Part shown: positions 32,701 to 43,900 of the stretch, piece by piece
Position numbering within the stretch: the first letter of the stretch is position 1
How the letters are laid out: every line of letters begins with the position of its first letter
Origin: Antedon mediterranea
Lineage: Eukaryota > Echinodermata > Crinoidea > Comatulida > Antedonidae
NCBI RefSeq assembly: GCF_964355755.1
Contig: NC_092670.1
Location: 34,211,795-34,275,794, forward strand
Direction: 5' to 3'
DNA: 64,000 nt
Program-made: the position numbers and the translations under genes
The notes under the pieces: model-generated
Databases searched by the model: none
What the model saw: the letters and a program-made list of their open reading frames with translations, nothing else
Told to the model about the DNA's origin: nothing

Positions 32701-33958
32701 ATTTTGAACAATATTTATATCTGAAGGCTTTTCATATTCTTTCTTACTTTTTAATTTAGCCCTTGCTTTATTTGTATCTCCATTCTAACCACCGATACAA
32801 ACAGCATTGCCATTTGTGAAGTAATTTATCTTTGGGTTTGAGCAATATATTACCATTTATATACTGTACCATTTAGTTGAAAAGTGTTCATAGGCTTTGA
32901 ATATATGGTCAACTCTCCCAAGACACCTTTGTGCTGGCCGAATGTCTGGTTTTCTGGAAAGTCTTGTATTTAATATTAAAAAATGAATTTGGGACCTTTT
33001 GGGCCTCAAAGTCTGGTATTGGGAAAATTTACTGTATTCCCATTGAAAGACTATGCAATAAGAATCTATCAAGCATAGCTGTCCTTTTCCTTCCTCTTTT
33101 TTACCTTCATAACTTCCTTCTATCCCAATTTTCAATCTTCTTCCCTAATTCCATGTTCAATCTATTTCTTTCATATATTATATAATTTATTGTTTTCTTT
33201 TGTTTAAATGAAGGTACACTGATGACCACATACCCAGACATCCATGTTTAACGTTAGTCTCCAACAGTGAGCAACCTTTGTCATCGACGATAGGAAGGCG
33301 GCTCATAACAATGATAAAAACAAGGCATGCGTATGTAAGTAAACACTAGTGTACCAAGATAAATTTCACTGCCATAAATTTTTGTTTATTTAAGTCAATA
33401 AATTTTGATATCGTTAAAGCAAAAAAAATATTTGATGCATTTATCATTACTAATAGTGTACACCTAATTATTGAATATATAATGACCACTCTTTGGTCAA
33501 AGGGCTAATAGGAAATTGCCCCATATAAATAGCATAGTTTTGGTCATGTGGTTTAAGGCCAATTTACATACGAGCGTTAACAGTAAGCAGAAAAAAAAAC
33601 ATGTAGATTCTGTATTTATCCGGAAAGCAGAAACCGCCTGTGCACTCTGTGTAAATTGGCTATTAGGATATACAGTAACAAATTTTGGGGTTAGTGCTAT
33701 TACAATATAGATTTTCAAATTAAATTTTTAGACAAAGTTCCATTGTTTTTAGCTGTTTTTGGTTTTAAGTATTGTAAATGATTACTATTTTTGCTTTTGT
33801 AGGAATGTGAAGATACCGCCGAGATGAGAGAAGACATTTATCAAAACCACAATGGAATTCGTAGTAAAGTATTTATCACAACTGAAGAAAAGCAAAAACG
33901 TAAATTGGAAAAAATGGAAAACCACGGCAAAGGAAAATCAACCGCGCATGTATCATGA
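26741..33958 (+). CDS. TRMT11: tRNA (guanine-N2)-methyltransferase TRMT11
   Basis: Eleven coding exons: 26741-26794, 27404-27469, 28204-28452, 29001-29138, 30127-30283, 31025-31138, 31425-31556, 31925-31994, 32167-32298, 33214-33334 and 33803-33958, all with GT-AG introns and compatible phases. Joined they give about 462 residues, matching the ~463 of the human protein. TRMT11, with TRMT112, makes N2-methylguanosine at position 10 of tRNAs. The N-terminal THUMP-type half starts at FLFAQEHVEFRVP and includes GRCILAKSIIELWARG and VYFGRW. The Rossmann methyltransferase half has SVKKRHFIGNTSMDA, the SAM motif FDPFVGTG, DENIRANLRQYGL, the catalytic DPPYGIRES (split over exons 7-8), LVYWLPTHRPEYTDDHIP and SSTIGRRLITM. 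An in-frame ATG at 26684 would add 19 residues; 26741 is preferred on length. An aataaa follows at 33976. No break is seen. Confidence 0.95.
26840..27015. repeat. taggcctag-rich tract in TRMT11 intron 1
   Basis: The same palindromic taggccta words as at 3001-3530. Confidence 0.65.
27176..27205. repeat. Short perfect palindrome
   Basis: The arms agagatattata and tataatatctct flank gtgaat. Confidence 0.85.
27753..27824 (+). tRNA. tRNA-Thr(UGU)-like gene
   Basis: This is a 72-base cloverleaf candidate. The A box is tggtctagtgg, the anticodon stem ctcgc/gcgag holds the loop cctgtaa (anticodon UGU), and the B box is ggttcgaatcc. A T6 run follows immediately, as a Pol III terminator would. There is one mismatch in the acceptor stem (G2-A71) and one in the T stem, so it could be a slightly degraded copy. 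It lies in intron 2 of TRMT11, in the same orientation. Confidence 0.55.
29191..29741 (+). repeat. Four tandem copies of a ~140-bp unit in TRMT11 intron 4
   Basis: Units begin tgaagatatacctgatagag at 29191, 29329, 29468 and 29611 (spacing 138, 139, 143). Copies are nearly identical, so the expansion is recent. Confidence 0.9.
30690..30905 (-). repeat. tRNA-derived SINE, family member 1
   Basis: It shares with 31582, 38503 and 46605 the minus-strand order B-box region, ggttctNgtggtagaac, ataaggactata, agaacctagta and gagtaggggttacccc. The tRNA head is truncated. Confidence 0.7.
31582..31724 (-). repeat. tRNA-derived SINE, family member 2 (5' part)
   Basis: The minus strand reads gagtggctgaatggttaaa (A box), gagttcaaggctc (B box), ggtagaacaagtcttcttgg and ataaggactata. 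It corresponds to the head half of the element at 38503. Confidence 0.75.
31771..31842. repeat. Imperfect hairpin
   Basis: tgtggtaaaacgtcggtggt pairs with accaccaaccacattttaccaca across a loop of about 25 bases. Confidence 0.55.
33553..33663. mobile_element. Small MITE, ggccaatttaca ends
   Basis: taaggccaatttacatacg at the left and gtgtaaattggctatta at the right are inverted. A diverged left end recurs near 13784. It lies in TRMT11 intron 10. Confidence 0.6.
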
Positions 33959-33975
33959 AACTCATGATTTTTGTG

Positions 33976-33981
33976 AATAAA
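33976..33981 (+). terminator. TRMT11 polyadenylation signal
   Basis: aataaa lies 18 bases after the stop codon, in gtgaataaaattaaaac. Confidence 0.6.
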
Positions 33982-34573
33982 ATTAAAACAAAATCATGTT
34001 TGCATGTTGAATTATGGGATAATTGATGAGTAGTGCTATAAACCGGTACATTGAAACCTGTTATGTATCGAAGAATGTACGTGTGCCTTTGTCAGCAAGC
34101 AATCTACGGTACAGTAGCCTGGATTTCACTTTTCAAATTTCTCGCCATTCAAATGAAAAAATAGATTCATACGCGTTAGAGAAATTTAAAGAAAATCTGG
34201 TATTGGATATTAAAAGCAGAATCATTTTTAGGTCACAAAAAATTGATGATATGTATAGATGTAGATTCACCCTTGATTAATTGAAATCAGTGAATCAAAA
34301 TGTATGATATAAACAATACTGGATTCACAAATATATCACAAACACCAAAAGTGTTGTACTTTTAGGAAATATGTTCTGTTGTGTATCTGTATAGTTTTAT
34401 TTATTATACAATTCACAACATACTGTACAGTTATGATAGAAGAAAAACAACTAAAATTTCCACCAGTATTTCTATTTTTACTGAATTGATTTAAATTTCC
34501 ACCTACTTTAGTATCCACCATCTTTTGAAATGTCTTTTTTTTTTATTCTCTACATTCAGCTATAATTTCTATT

Positions 34574-34620
34574 GTTGAGGACGATCAAAGTATATTGATC
34601 GAAACGTCGAGTAACCCAAC
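34574..34620 (+). mobile_element. Penelope-type terminal relic with hammerhead-like core
   Basis: gaggacgatcaaagta and ttgatcgaaacgtcgag form a stem (gatcaa/ttgatc) flanked by gaggac and gaaacgtc. This is the arrangement of the hammerhead-like motifs common at Penelope-element ends. No RT frame is adjacent. Confidence 0.5.
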
Positions 34621-37600
34621 AGTTCTTTTCAGAAAGAATACACGTGGTGTACCGCAAACTTTATATCGACATGAAATAGAGAGGTTACTGTATCCCTGAT
34701 TGAATAATTAAAACAGCTTACAAATTGTATAAGCAGCAAGTTTTAAGTTTAAATCTAGTATTGTAAATAAACAATAAGAAAGTATATATTTCATTTGTCT
34801 TGATTGTTTATTCACCATTCATATATATTATTGGATCTGATAATATAATAAATACATTTGCATCTCATATGCACACATGCACCAATAACACACAGTAAAC
34901 AATAATAAGTTTGAAACTTGAAAAATGTTATATCCTTTCTGTCGGCTACTCATAATTGGTGAAATGAGTGTGAAAGAGGTAATCTGTTATTTTCATGTAT
35001 TTACTACAATACCTGCATTTTATGCATGCTTAAAATAACATTTTTCTGTTGTTTTTTGTGTATTTGGCACTCATTAAAAAGTTCATTTTTAGGCCTAGCT
35101 TTAAGGTAAACAAAACAGACGATATATATTTAGATATAGAATCTATGTGTGGGAGGGATCAATTTAAGATCAACCTAGGTGTTAGGGATCCCATGTTTTA
35201 TGTAGATATTTTGACCTTGTACCTTTTGTAAAATGTAGGTCTTACTGTATTCCTTTTCTACCAATGTGATTATGTACACCTGCAGACACCTTTCCATTTG
35301 TCCATTACTACCAGAGAGGTGTAATAAGCCGAAGACTAGAGGGTGTACTCCAGACTAAAAAGTTTTTCCAAAAGGAAGGTGAACCAACAAGATGACGGCC
35401 GTAAATATGTTCAAAAGTAATCTAATATAATACATTAAGATCACATAAATTACAACACATTTTCTTGTTAAAGCACAGTGAAAAAGATATTATTAATCGC
35501 AATGGAATGAATAATTTCTTTCCGAGTAATCTAGTATTTTTTGTATATAAGGAACATATAGAATGAGTTCGCTTACGCTTAACACACTGCGTTGCATGTT
35601 CTCGCGCAGGCTCAGCACAGGCGTATAGTACTGCGTAGGGCATATCTTATTTTTCGATTGCCATCTTGTTGGTTCCCTCTCCATGAAGAATCACTTTTTG
35701 AACTGCAATAACATTGGAGTTTGCAATCTAGCCTTCTGCTATAAAATCTTAATACACAAATTTATTAGAGAACTGAACGGATCAAAGAAGTGTAATTGAA
35801 ATATTTTGTTGGTTTTCTGTTCAGAAAAGTGATGTTGATTTCTGATCACATAAATATTCTATGATTGATGCATTTCGCTTATAAAGGTAGATTCACACCT
35901 GGTCTGTGCCACCTCTTTGTTAATGGCAGAATCTTCTATTCGATGATTTGGAACAGGTGTGAACTTAGCTTTATGGTACATTTCTATAGACAAGGACCAC
36001 AAGTACGTCCTCTTAATCTATTACAGATAACTTTGTATAAAATATAATGTTGTAAAAACAGTGGGAACCTACTCATCAATGGAAACTTTCCCATGAAATG
36101 CAACAGGCAATATTCTGGGGACAACCTTATTGGATCTCAAAGGTGTATTTTTAACAGGGGTTTTACTGTAGTCTGTATATTACAACTTTACAGAAAACAC
36201 TTCAGTGATAAAACATTTTTGAAAGGTGCAAAATTAAGTCCAGACTTTTTAGAGACTCAAAATCTGTTGAATCCTATGAACTATTGTCATATACGGTCTA
36301 AACTGCTGACAAGTTATAGTGTAAAAAAAGTTGATTTACAATGTACTGGCTTACAAAATTAATTTGCTTATAATATTTAGCTACTCACTGTAACTGATCA
36401 AGAACTACACAGTATGCATTACGTTAATAGGTGATACAATTCCTTCGTTATTTTACACTCTGGGCACTGGGCCTAGCGCTAGCATACTGACTGTGGGTCA
36501 AGGAAGCATTCTTTTTTTCTATGACACTAAGGCAGATATCATGAATAATTCATTAGAATAATTATGACATAATATGGGACATTATAGAGGGCACTATATA
36601 AGCATGGAGGGAGATTAAATAATTTGTATAAACAGCATTTGCCAACTGAAATGTTTGGTCTAGTAGTAAAGGATTCAACCTATTACACTGGAGCCCATGG
36701 TTTGAGGTCTATCAAGAACCATTTTTTTTTTTTAATAGTTGAGAGAGATTTAGAGGGTTAGGTTTAGTATATTTAGGAAGTAGATCTTGCAATTCTTTAT
36801 CATAGAAAATAATTAAGGTAATGAATTATTCATGATTTCTGCCTTAACCTCATAGGAAAAAAAAATTATGCATCCATGAAGGATATCTGCTACATAAGAA
36901 GCATATGTTGCCTATGTTTTTTGATTGAGCAAATATTTTAGGTATAAAATTACATTTATATTTTTTCAAAAATTTGGGAATGTACTATCAAAAATGTATT
37001 AGAAACACTGCACGAGATCTCATAATTCTTATTCATTTGTCATTATTGGTCAATTAACAATATTGGGAGGTAGTCAACAGCTTAATTGTTCATCTTAAAA
37101 ATGTATTGTAATGACTGGTCCCCAACGACAGCCCAATAAACAAAAGATTATATCGTTTATTTTAGTCTTTATACGCAAACACAAACAACAATTGTTATAA
37201 AAACTCTTGTTCATTCATCGATGATAGTCAACATCCAACAAAGTATTCCCTGATTGGTTGGCTACAGATGGAAGTGTTTCCTGATTGGTTGGCTACAGAT
37301 GGAAGTGTTTCCGGATTGGAGGTTTGCTTTTGGTGACAGTTTTCAGGGATTTGCTGGCTTTATGTCAAGTGCTTGAAACATATGAGTCATGGATTTCTGA
37401 CTTTCGTCTTGGTCAGCATTTGTCTATAAAAAAGTTATTATTTTTATTAACTTCATTTATATATTTATATATTTATTTGACAACAAGCAGTTCAGGGGTT
37501 GCAAAGCAACAAAGCAAAATAACACATTTATTTCTGCAACCATACCATACCTATTGTCAAGTGTATAGCCATTTGATTGGTTGATTTGCATCATGTGATG

Positions 37601-37990
37601 TGCACTATTTGAATCCATCCATATGTTTATAAATATGTATAGTACTGTATTTTACTCTTTTTAGCATGCCCCATAGATAATGGGATGAAAAAGGACAACA
37701 TCAGTAAATACAGAAATGTCCACACTGTGACTAACCAATAAGAGGGTGCTCGTTATAATAGTTTATATTAAAGTAGACATCAGTAACATCCTATAAAGCT
37801 CTGTGTACACTATCAAACTAGTTTGACAAAAAAAGTGTCATGTGCCCAAATATGGAAGTGATAAAATTTGGTAGTGATATGACATCATTATGTCCATATA
37901 TAGTCACATTGCATTTTTTTTGTCACAAAGTTTGATAGTGTAGACAGAGCTTTAGGTACAGACAAGTTAGTTCAGTACATTATTTTCTAC
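34621..37990. other. Intergenic interval between TRMT11 and EMC2 tails
   Basis: No coding exon was recognised on either strand. The last exon of EMC2 should lie here but was not identified. A 32-bp direct repeat (ggttggctacagatggaagt) occurs twice at 37254-37317, and a MITE lies at 37794-37954. A taggcctag-type word is near 35090. Confidence 0.45.
37794..37954. mobile_element. MITE, taaagctctg ends, copy 1
   Basis: taaagctctgtgtacacta and tagtgtagacagagcttta are inverted. The adjacent ta dinucleotides fit a Tc1/mariner-type insertion. Copy 2 lies at 40469-40575. Confidence 0.8.
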
Positions 37991-40900
37991 CTTGTATAGT
38001 TGATTTATTTGTTGCTGTGCCCAATCTACATATTTCTTGTTTTCCTTTTTCTGTTGTGGGCTAGCCTTTGGTGCAGAGCCTAGATTACATGCTGCCTACA
38101 AGGGAAAAAGACATTTTAAGTCACGATTATTCTATACCATTCAAGGTAACTGATTACCATTTGCTAAATCTATGTACTGATGAAATGATGTTCTTACCAA
38201 ATAAAATCCATATAAAGCCCTTATATTTTTTATATTTAGCTTCAGGGTTTGGGCAAAATACTTTCTTGCTATTTCCATATTTTCTACACCACCTTGTGTA
38301 TATTTAAGCTAAGAAGAAAAAAAAACATAAAATTCAAGCATTTAAAATCAAGGCCATATACATGGCTGCAGTCGCGTGCTCAAGTAGTGTTTACCGACCA
38401 ACTGACCGACCAACCGACCGGCATAGTGAGCTGTAGAGTCGCGTTGCATGTGACTAAAAATGTATAAGATGGTTCTTACTAGATACACACTGATGGCAGC
38501 CACATGAGCGAGTGGCCGAGCGGTTAAGACAGTGGAACTGTAATCCAGTCATAACATCGGCAAGGAGTTCAAGGCACACTCACACTCCATGGTTCTCAGA
38601 TAAGGACTATAAACCATAATTATAGGTTCAGTGTACACACATTGCTTGCATGCACTTTAAAGAACCCAGTACATCTTTCAAGACGAGTAGGCGTTACCCC
38701 GTTTTACAAGTTCACACACAGCCACTGTGTCATGGACAGATGAGAGAGCGCCTTAAAGTGGCTGCAATGATATGACCCTTAGGGGAGAAAACTTTACGCC
38801 TAGGCTCCCAGAAAAAAGTAACAAAAAAGTTGGGAAGAAAAAGATACAAAATACGATATATCCAAATAAAAAAATACTGCAGTGCCTAATATGACAACAC
38901 ACCAGAGAATAATTTATTATATTTTCTCATACTTAATTAGGCCTAAAAGTATATATTGGTAAAATATTAATTTTTAAAGCATTATCGAGTATTCACTCGA
39001 CCTACAATCTTTGTGCATGGGTGTCCTCTTTGTGCATGGGTGTACTCTTTGTGCATGGGTGTCCTCTTTCGGACCCTGATTGATAAAAAAACAATGCCTA
39101 GGAACATTGTTTAGCAGTGGTATAAATAGTTATATTACATAGCCTGTGTAAATACGTAAACGCGATTGGTTGAAACGATAAATAAACAAAAGTAATCTAC
39201 TGGGACTTGAACTCGCGATGATTTGTCCACACCATCACAAGACAACTAAACTATTTAAACTATGCATACATATCGCCCTCATTTGTTATAAGTCCTCCCT
39301 AGATGTGATGAAAGACTGTTTGTGATTGGTTAATAATCACGGAGTAACCTGGTACGCGCGGCGCGCTGAACATCCGGTGATTCGGCTCCTTGAAGAAGAC
39401 GAATTATTATTCGGCCTACCTGATAATAATATTATTATTATTAATGTAGGCCTATTGATGGAAATTCTTCTGTTAATTTAAACAACCTAGGCCGAAGTGA
39501 ATATTTCATTGCCAAGGAATCATTAATTACTAGGCGGGCTTATTACAAGGAGGCCTAGCTACACCCGACCCAGCAGTAGATATTCAACTTGTTGTTGGCT
39601 ATGTAATATAACAGAAATCGCCTTTTATATCGGTAAACGATATTATATTCTCGGGAAATATATATTTCCTCGAACAAAATATCATTCCCTCGGGGATGTC
39701 AAACCTTATATTTAACCTCTTTGCAGGCAATATCTGTATAATAAATTATAGTATTATAAATTATTATAAAAACCTTACCTCTGCATATCGTTGATGGTAG
39801 AGATGATTGTGCGGATTATTAAGCATTAATTCTTCATAGCAAAAAACAGCCTTGTCATAACTATACAAAGAAAATGATTGACCATTACATAAAGTAAAAA
39901 TTAATTTTATTAAATATAAATATATATACCGTATAAATTATAAATCCAAAGGCAAATAACTGAATATATATACTGTATTATATATATGATAAATGAGGGC
40001 GTATCAATTTGATCTCTGGTGCGCGTGCGTACAATTAAGGGACTAGTGCTGTTCCGCTGTACCACGCAGAGAATGTTAGTCGCTATCGAATCGGGTTTGA
40101 ACAATACCATGAAAGCCCCAGTGATCCAATGGTTAGGATATGTACATATCAAGCAGAAGGTCCAGGTTCAAATCTCGGTTGGGGGGATTTTTTCTCATTC
40201 TCACAGATTTCCTTATCATATCGTTTTAAATTAATTAATTATACTTCAGTATATAAACGGGCGGTTTAGAATTAATGTTCTTTGCCTGATTTGTTTATAT
40301 ATATATAATAATGTGGTAATTAGCATGTGTAAAATGTCTAAAACAAAAATGGAAAATGCATCTAAAAATCATCTAAAATCTGAATAATGATGATAAATAA
40401 GTGGTTTTCAGATTTTTCATTACATTTTGTTTATTGGATGGGTTATCCTCTAAAAGAGCTGCATGGCATAAAGCTCTGTCTACACTATCAAACTTTATGT
40501 GACAAAAAATGTGATGTACCCATATATGGACATACTTTTTTTACCAAACTAGTTTGATAGTGTAGACAGAGCTTAAGGGACAGGGGGAAAGAATCACATC
40601 TATAATATATTATACATATTATTATAATTAATCAATGCCACTATTCCCTATCACCTAGTGTGAACGTAAAACATATTTTAAACTGCAATTGTTACAACCA
40701 TTATAACAAAACAGGTCAAATTTTCCTACAGAATTGAAATAAGTATATATAAAATGGGCACCTCCACATATGAATATGAAAATTTAATGACGTGTTCCCA
40801 TACAGCTATAAAACCATCCTTTAAAATCTTTTGAAACTTGGGCAATAACTTTTTGTGTAATCAGTGGTGGCGCCAGCGGGGGGGCTACAGCCCCCTTGTC

Positions 40901-43900
40901 GGGGAGCCTAGCCCCCCTGTCGGGGTTAACTTCATATAGCTTCAGCGCCTAGAAAACCGCGACGTTCCATTGACCGTGAGAGTACGTCAGAGGGTAGACT
41001 TGCCCCAAGTCTGTATTATCTTTTTTTTTTATTTATTTGTTTTTATTTCGACCGCGATTTTTGTCTGAAAATACAGACTTGTGAAACACGTATAGAAATC
41101 GATTTGCAAACCGCAAACATCCGATAAGAATGACGTAGTTTATCATACCGTATTTGGCTATGGGGCGGGCGGTATGTAAATATGGATTTCGAATCAACCA
41201 ATGATCATTTTGTTTCAAAATTAAAAAGATCGAGTACGTACAGTGCTGAATGTACGATCGAGACTGTTGAAATATAAAATCGTAATGCCAAGTTGTTTTG
41301 TTTATTAATTGTTAGTCCTTGGCCTAGGCCTCTTTCGTAGGTCCTAAATTCGCACGTATGACCTGCCAAATAAAACGCCAATAAAGTAGGCCTACATACC
41401 ACCACCGGCGGCACACAACAACGGGGCTACACCACCACACAAAACAGGACAGGGTCTGGGTAGGAATTAAATCAAAATTATCTCCGCGTAATAAATGATC
41501 CATTCAATGTTTGATTTGCGGAGAAGCTAGCCTATCATATCAAGACGAGTTTTCATGTTCTTGGGAAAAATCCCATCAAATGTTACCAGACTACTAGGCA
41601 TATAAAATAATTTCTAGCCTTCAGAAACTTTCATAAATGTACCCAAGTACATACCATAGCGCATGCGCGTCATCTTAGTTGTTGAGTCTTTGAAATTCTG
41701 AAATATGAATATTAAAACGGTGTGCGAGTGAGTAGCCAATCGCATGCAGCTGAAACTAGTCAACCGGATAATCGTATGCACCAAGAATTCTTGGTGTCAA
41801 ACCACGTGACTTGTGCGTGTTTCCCCAGACGGAGTATCCAAAATCAAGTAGTATACGTATGAAACGCCATATGTGCCAAAATATTTATCTTTTTACTAAT
41901 ATTAAGACAAAACTCCGTCTGGAACCCAGACTAGTCAGAGGGCTATTATGCACTTTTATGCATTCATTATTGCCAGAGATCTAACTACTAAACAATAGCT
42001 AGTACGCACTTGTTTGGCGGGATCCCTTTGTACGAATCGTTCACTGTTGGGTCGAGACGCGTGATATCATGTTCCATCTAGGGACCAAAGTGTGTAATGT
42101 AGTTATTTTCCAGGCGAAGTTTACCGACGGTTACCGAAGGGAACACGGGTACTTTTTGTCAGGGAATATAATATACAGTAAAAAACGTTCACGTTCACTT
42201 GGTAGCTTCAGCGCCTAGAAAACCGCGACGTTTCATTGACCGTGAGAGTAGTCGGAGTGCTATTATGCAATTTATATGCATTCATTATTGCCAGCGATCT
42301 AACTTACTACTAAACATTAGTTAGGTACGCACTTGTCTGGCGGTATCCCTTTGTACGAATCGTTCAACGTTGGGTCGAGACGCGTGATATCATGTTCCAT
42401 CCAGAGACCAAAATGTACTGTAGTTATTTTCAAGGCAAAGTTTACCGACGGTTACGTCGTGTACTGTGTCGACGTACGCTACACTACAGCAAAAACGAAT
42501 TATGTTAATTGTTCGTATGTTCACCAATTTTTTCATTTACAAGTAACCTTCTGTACCGTGGGGCACCTAGAATAAATATTTCATCCATTACTAAACAAAA
42601 AAACATGCCATTTTCGCTTAGCCAACATCTTATTATAGCTAAGTTATTAAATTTTCAATGTCCTGTATGTCATAAATTTCTCACCACTCGGAAGTCCAGA
42701 TGGTACGCACGCATACACTTGGGAGGAATAAACTTAATTCCCCGACTGAAAAAGGTCTACGCTTGCGTTTTTTAAGCCTCTAGGCCTGATGTTTCCAAAA
42801 TATAAAATGCAATTTTTTGAAGACCTGCAGCTCTAGTTTTAAACATTTTCTTAGCTCAGCCCCAACAATAAAGCTGGTCATATTTCGAAGTACAAGAAGT
42901 GCATTTTCCGGGACCTAACATCTCTATTTTTCAAACATTTCTTAGCTCAGTCACAACCATGATAGGGACTTCAAAAACATGAAACAAAATATATAAGTCC
43001 AATTTCCGGGACCTCCAACTTTTATTTTTTAAATTGAAAAATATGCCCCCAGCCTAGTGATGCTCGTTTCGCTCGCATAGCCCCCTCGTCGGGGAATGTA
43101 GCCCCCGCGTCGGGAAGATCCTGGCGCCACCGCTGTGTGTAATGCTCAAAATAAGAAATATAGGAACAAAATAAACACCCACACACGATCGACCACATAA
43201 CCTCTCGTCAATGTGGAGGCAGAAGCTATAGTCACGAATCACATGGCCACACCCAGTGTATACATGCACAGAGCAACACCGTGGGCGGATCAAGACACGC
43301 AATCACACGTTATTTCTTCGAAAACTATTAATAAAATACTTATACGAATAATAATGTCCTTATATGCATAACAAAATACATGATAATTACTCACTTCTGT
43401 TTTGTCGGGAAATTTCTGGAAATTTCATTATAAAATATCCATAAATAAGACAAAATTCCACACAACATCCTTGTGGTATATTGAAATATTATGTGAAAAT
43501 GATGTTTTTGGTTTTGATTCTTTTAAAATTACTTCCCTTTCTTTTGTGAATTGATCTTATGTATGACCTTCTTCTTTGTAATGACTGTTGTATTTAAATA
43601 TATATCTGTATTCCTTATGTTTTAGTTTTGATTCATTTTAAAGATTGTTTCCCAAAATCATGAAAAATAAAATGTAATAAATCAGACTTTGAACAGGCCA
43701 TTTTGCAGTTTTAATGAAGTTATTTACTTCCATACAAAAAAAAATACAAAATAAACGTTAAATTTGACAAAAAACAAATTCTGACAGACAATTTTGGCTT
43801 AACCTGTAAATTAGTATTAGTAAATAATTTTCAAAATGAATAACTATTAGTATTATGTGTAATTTTTTTTTTTCAGTGCAGCAATATATCTTAGTTGTTC

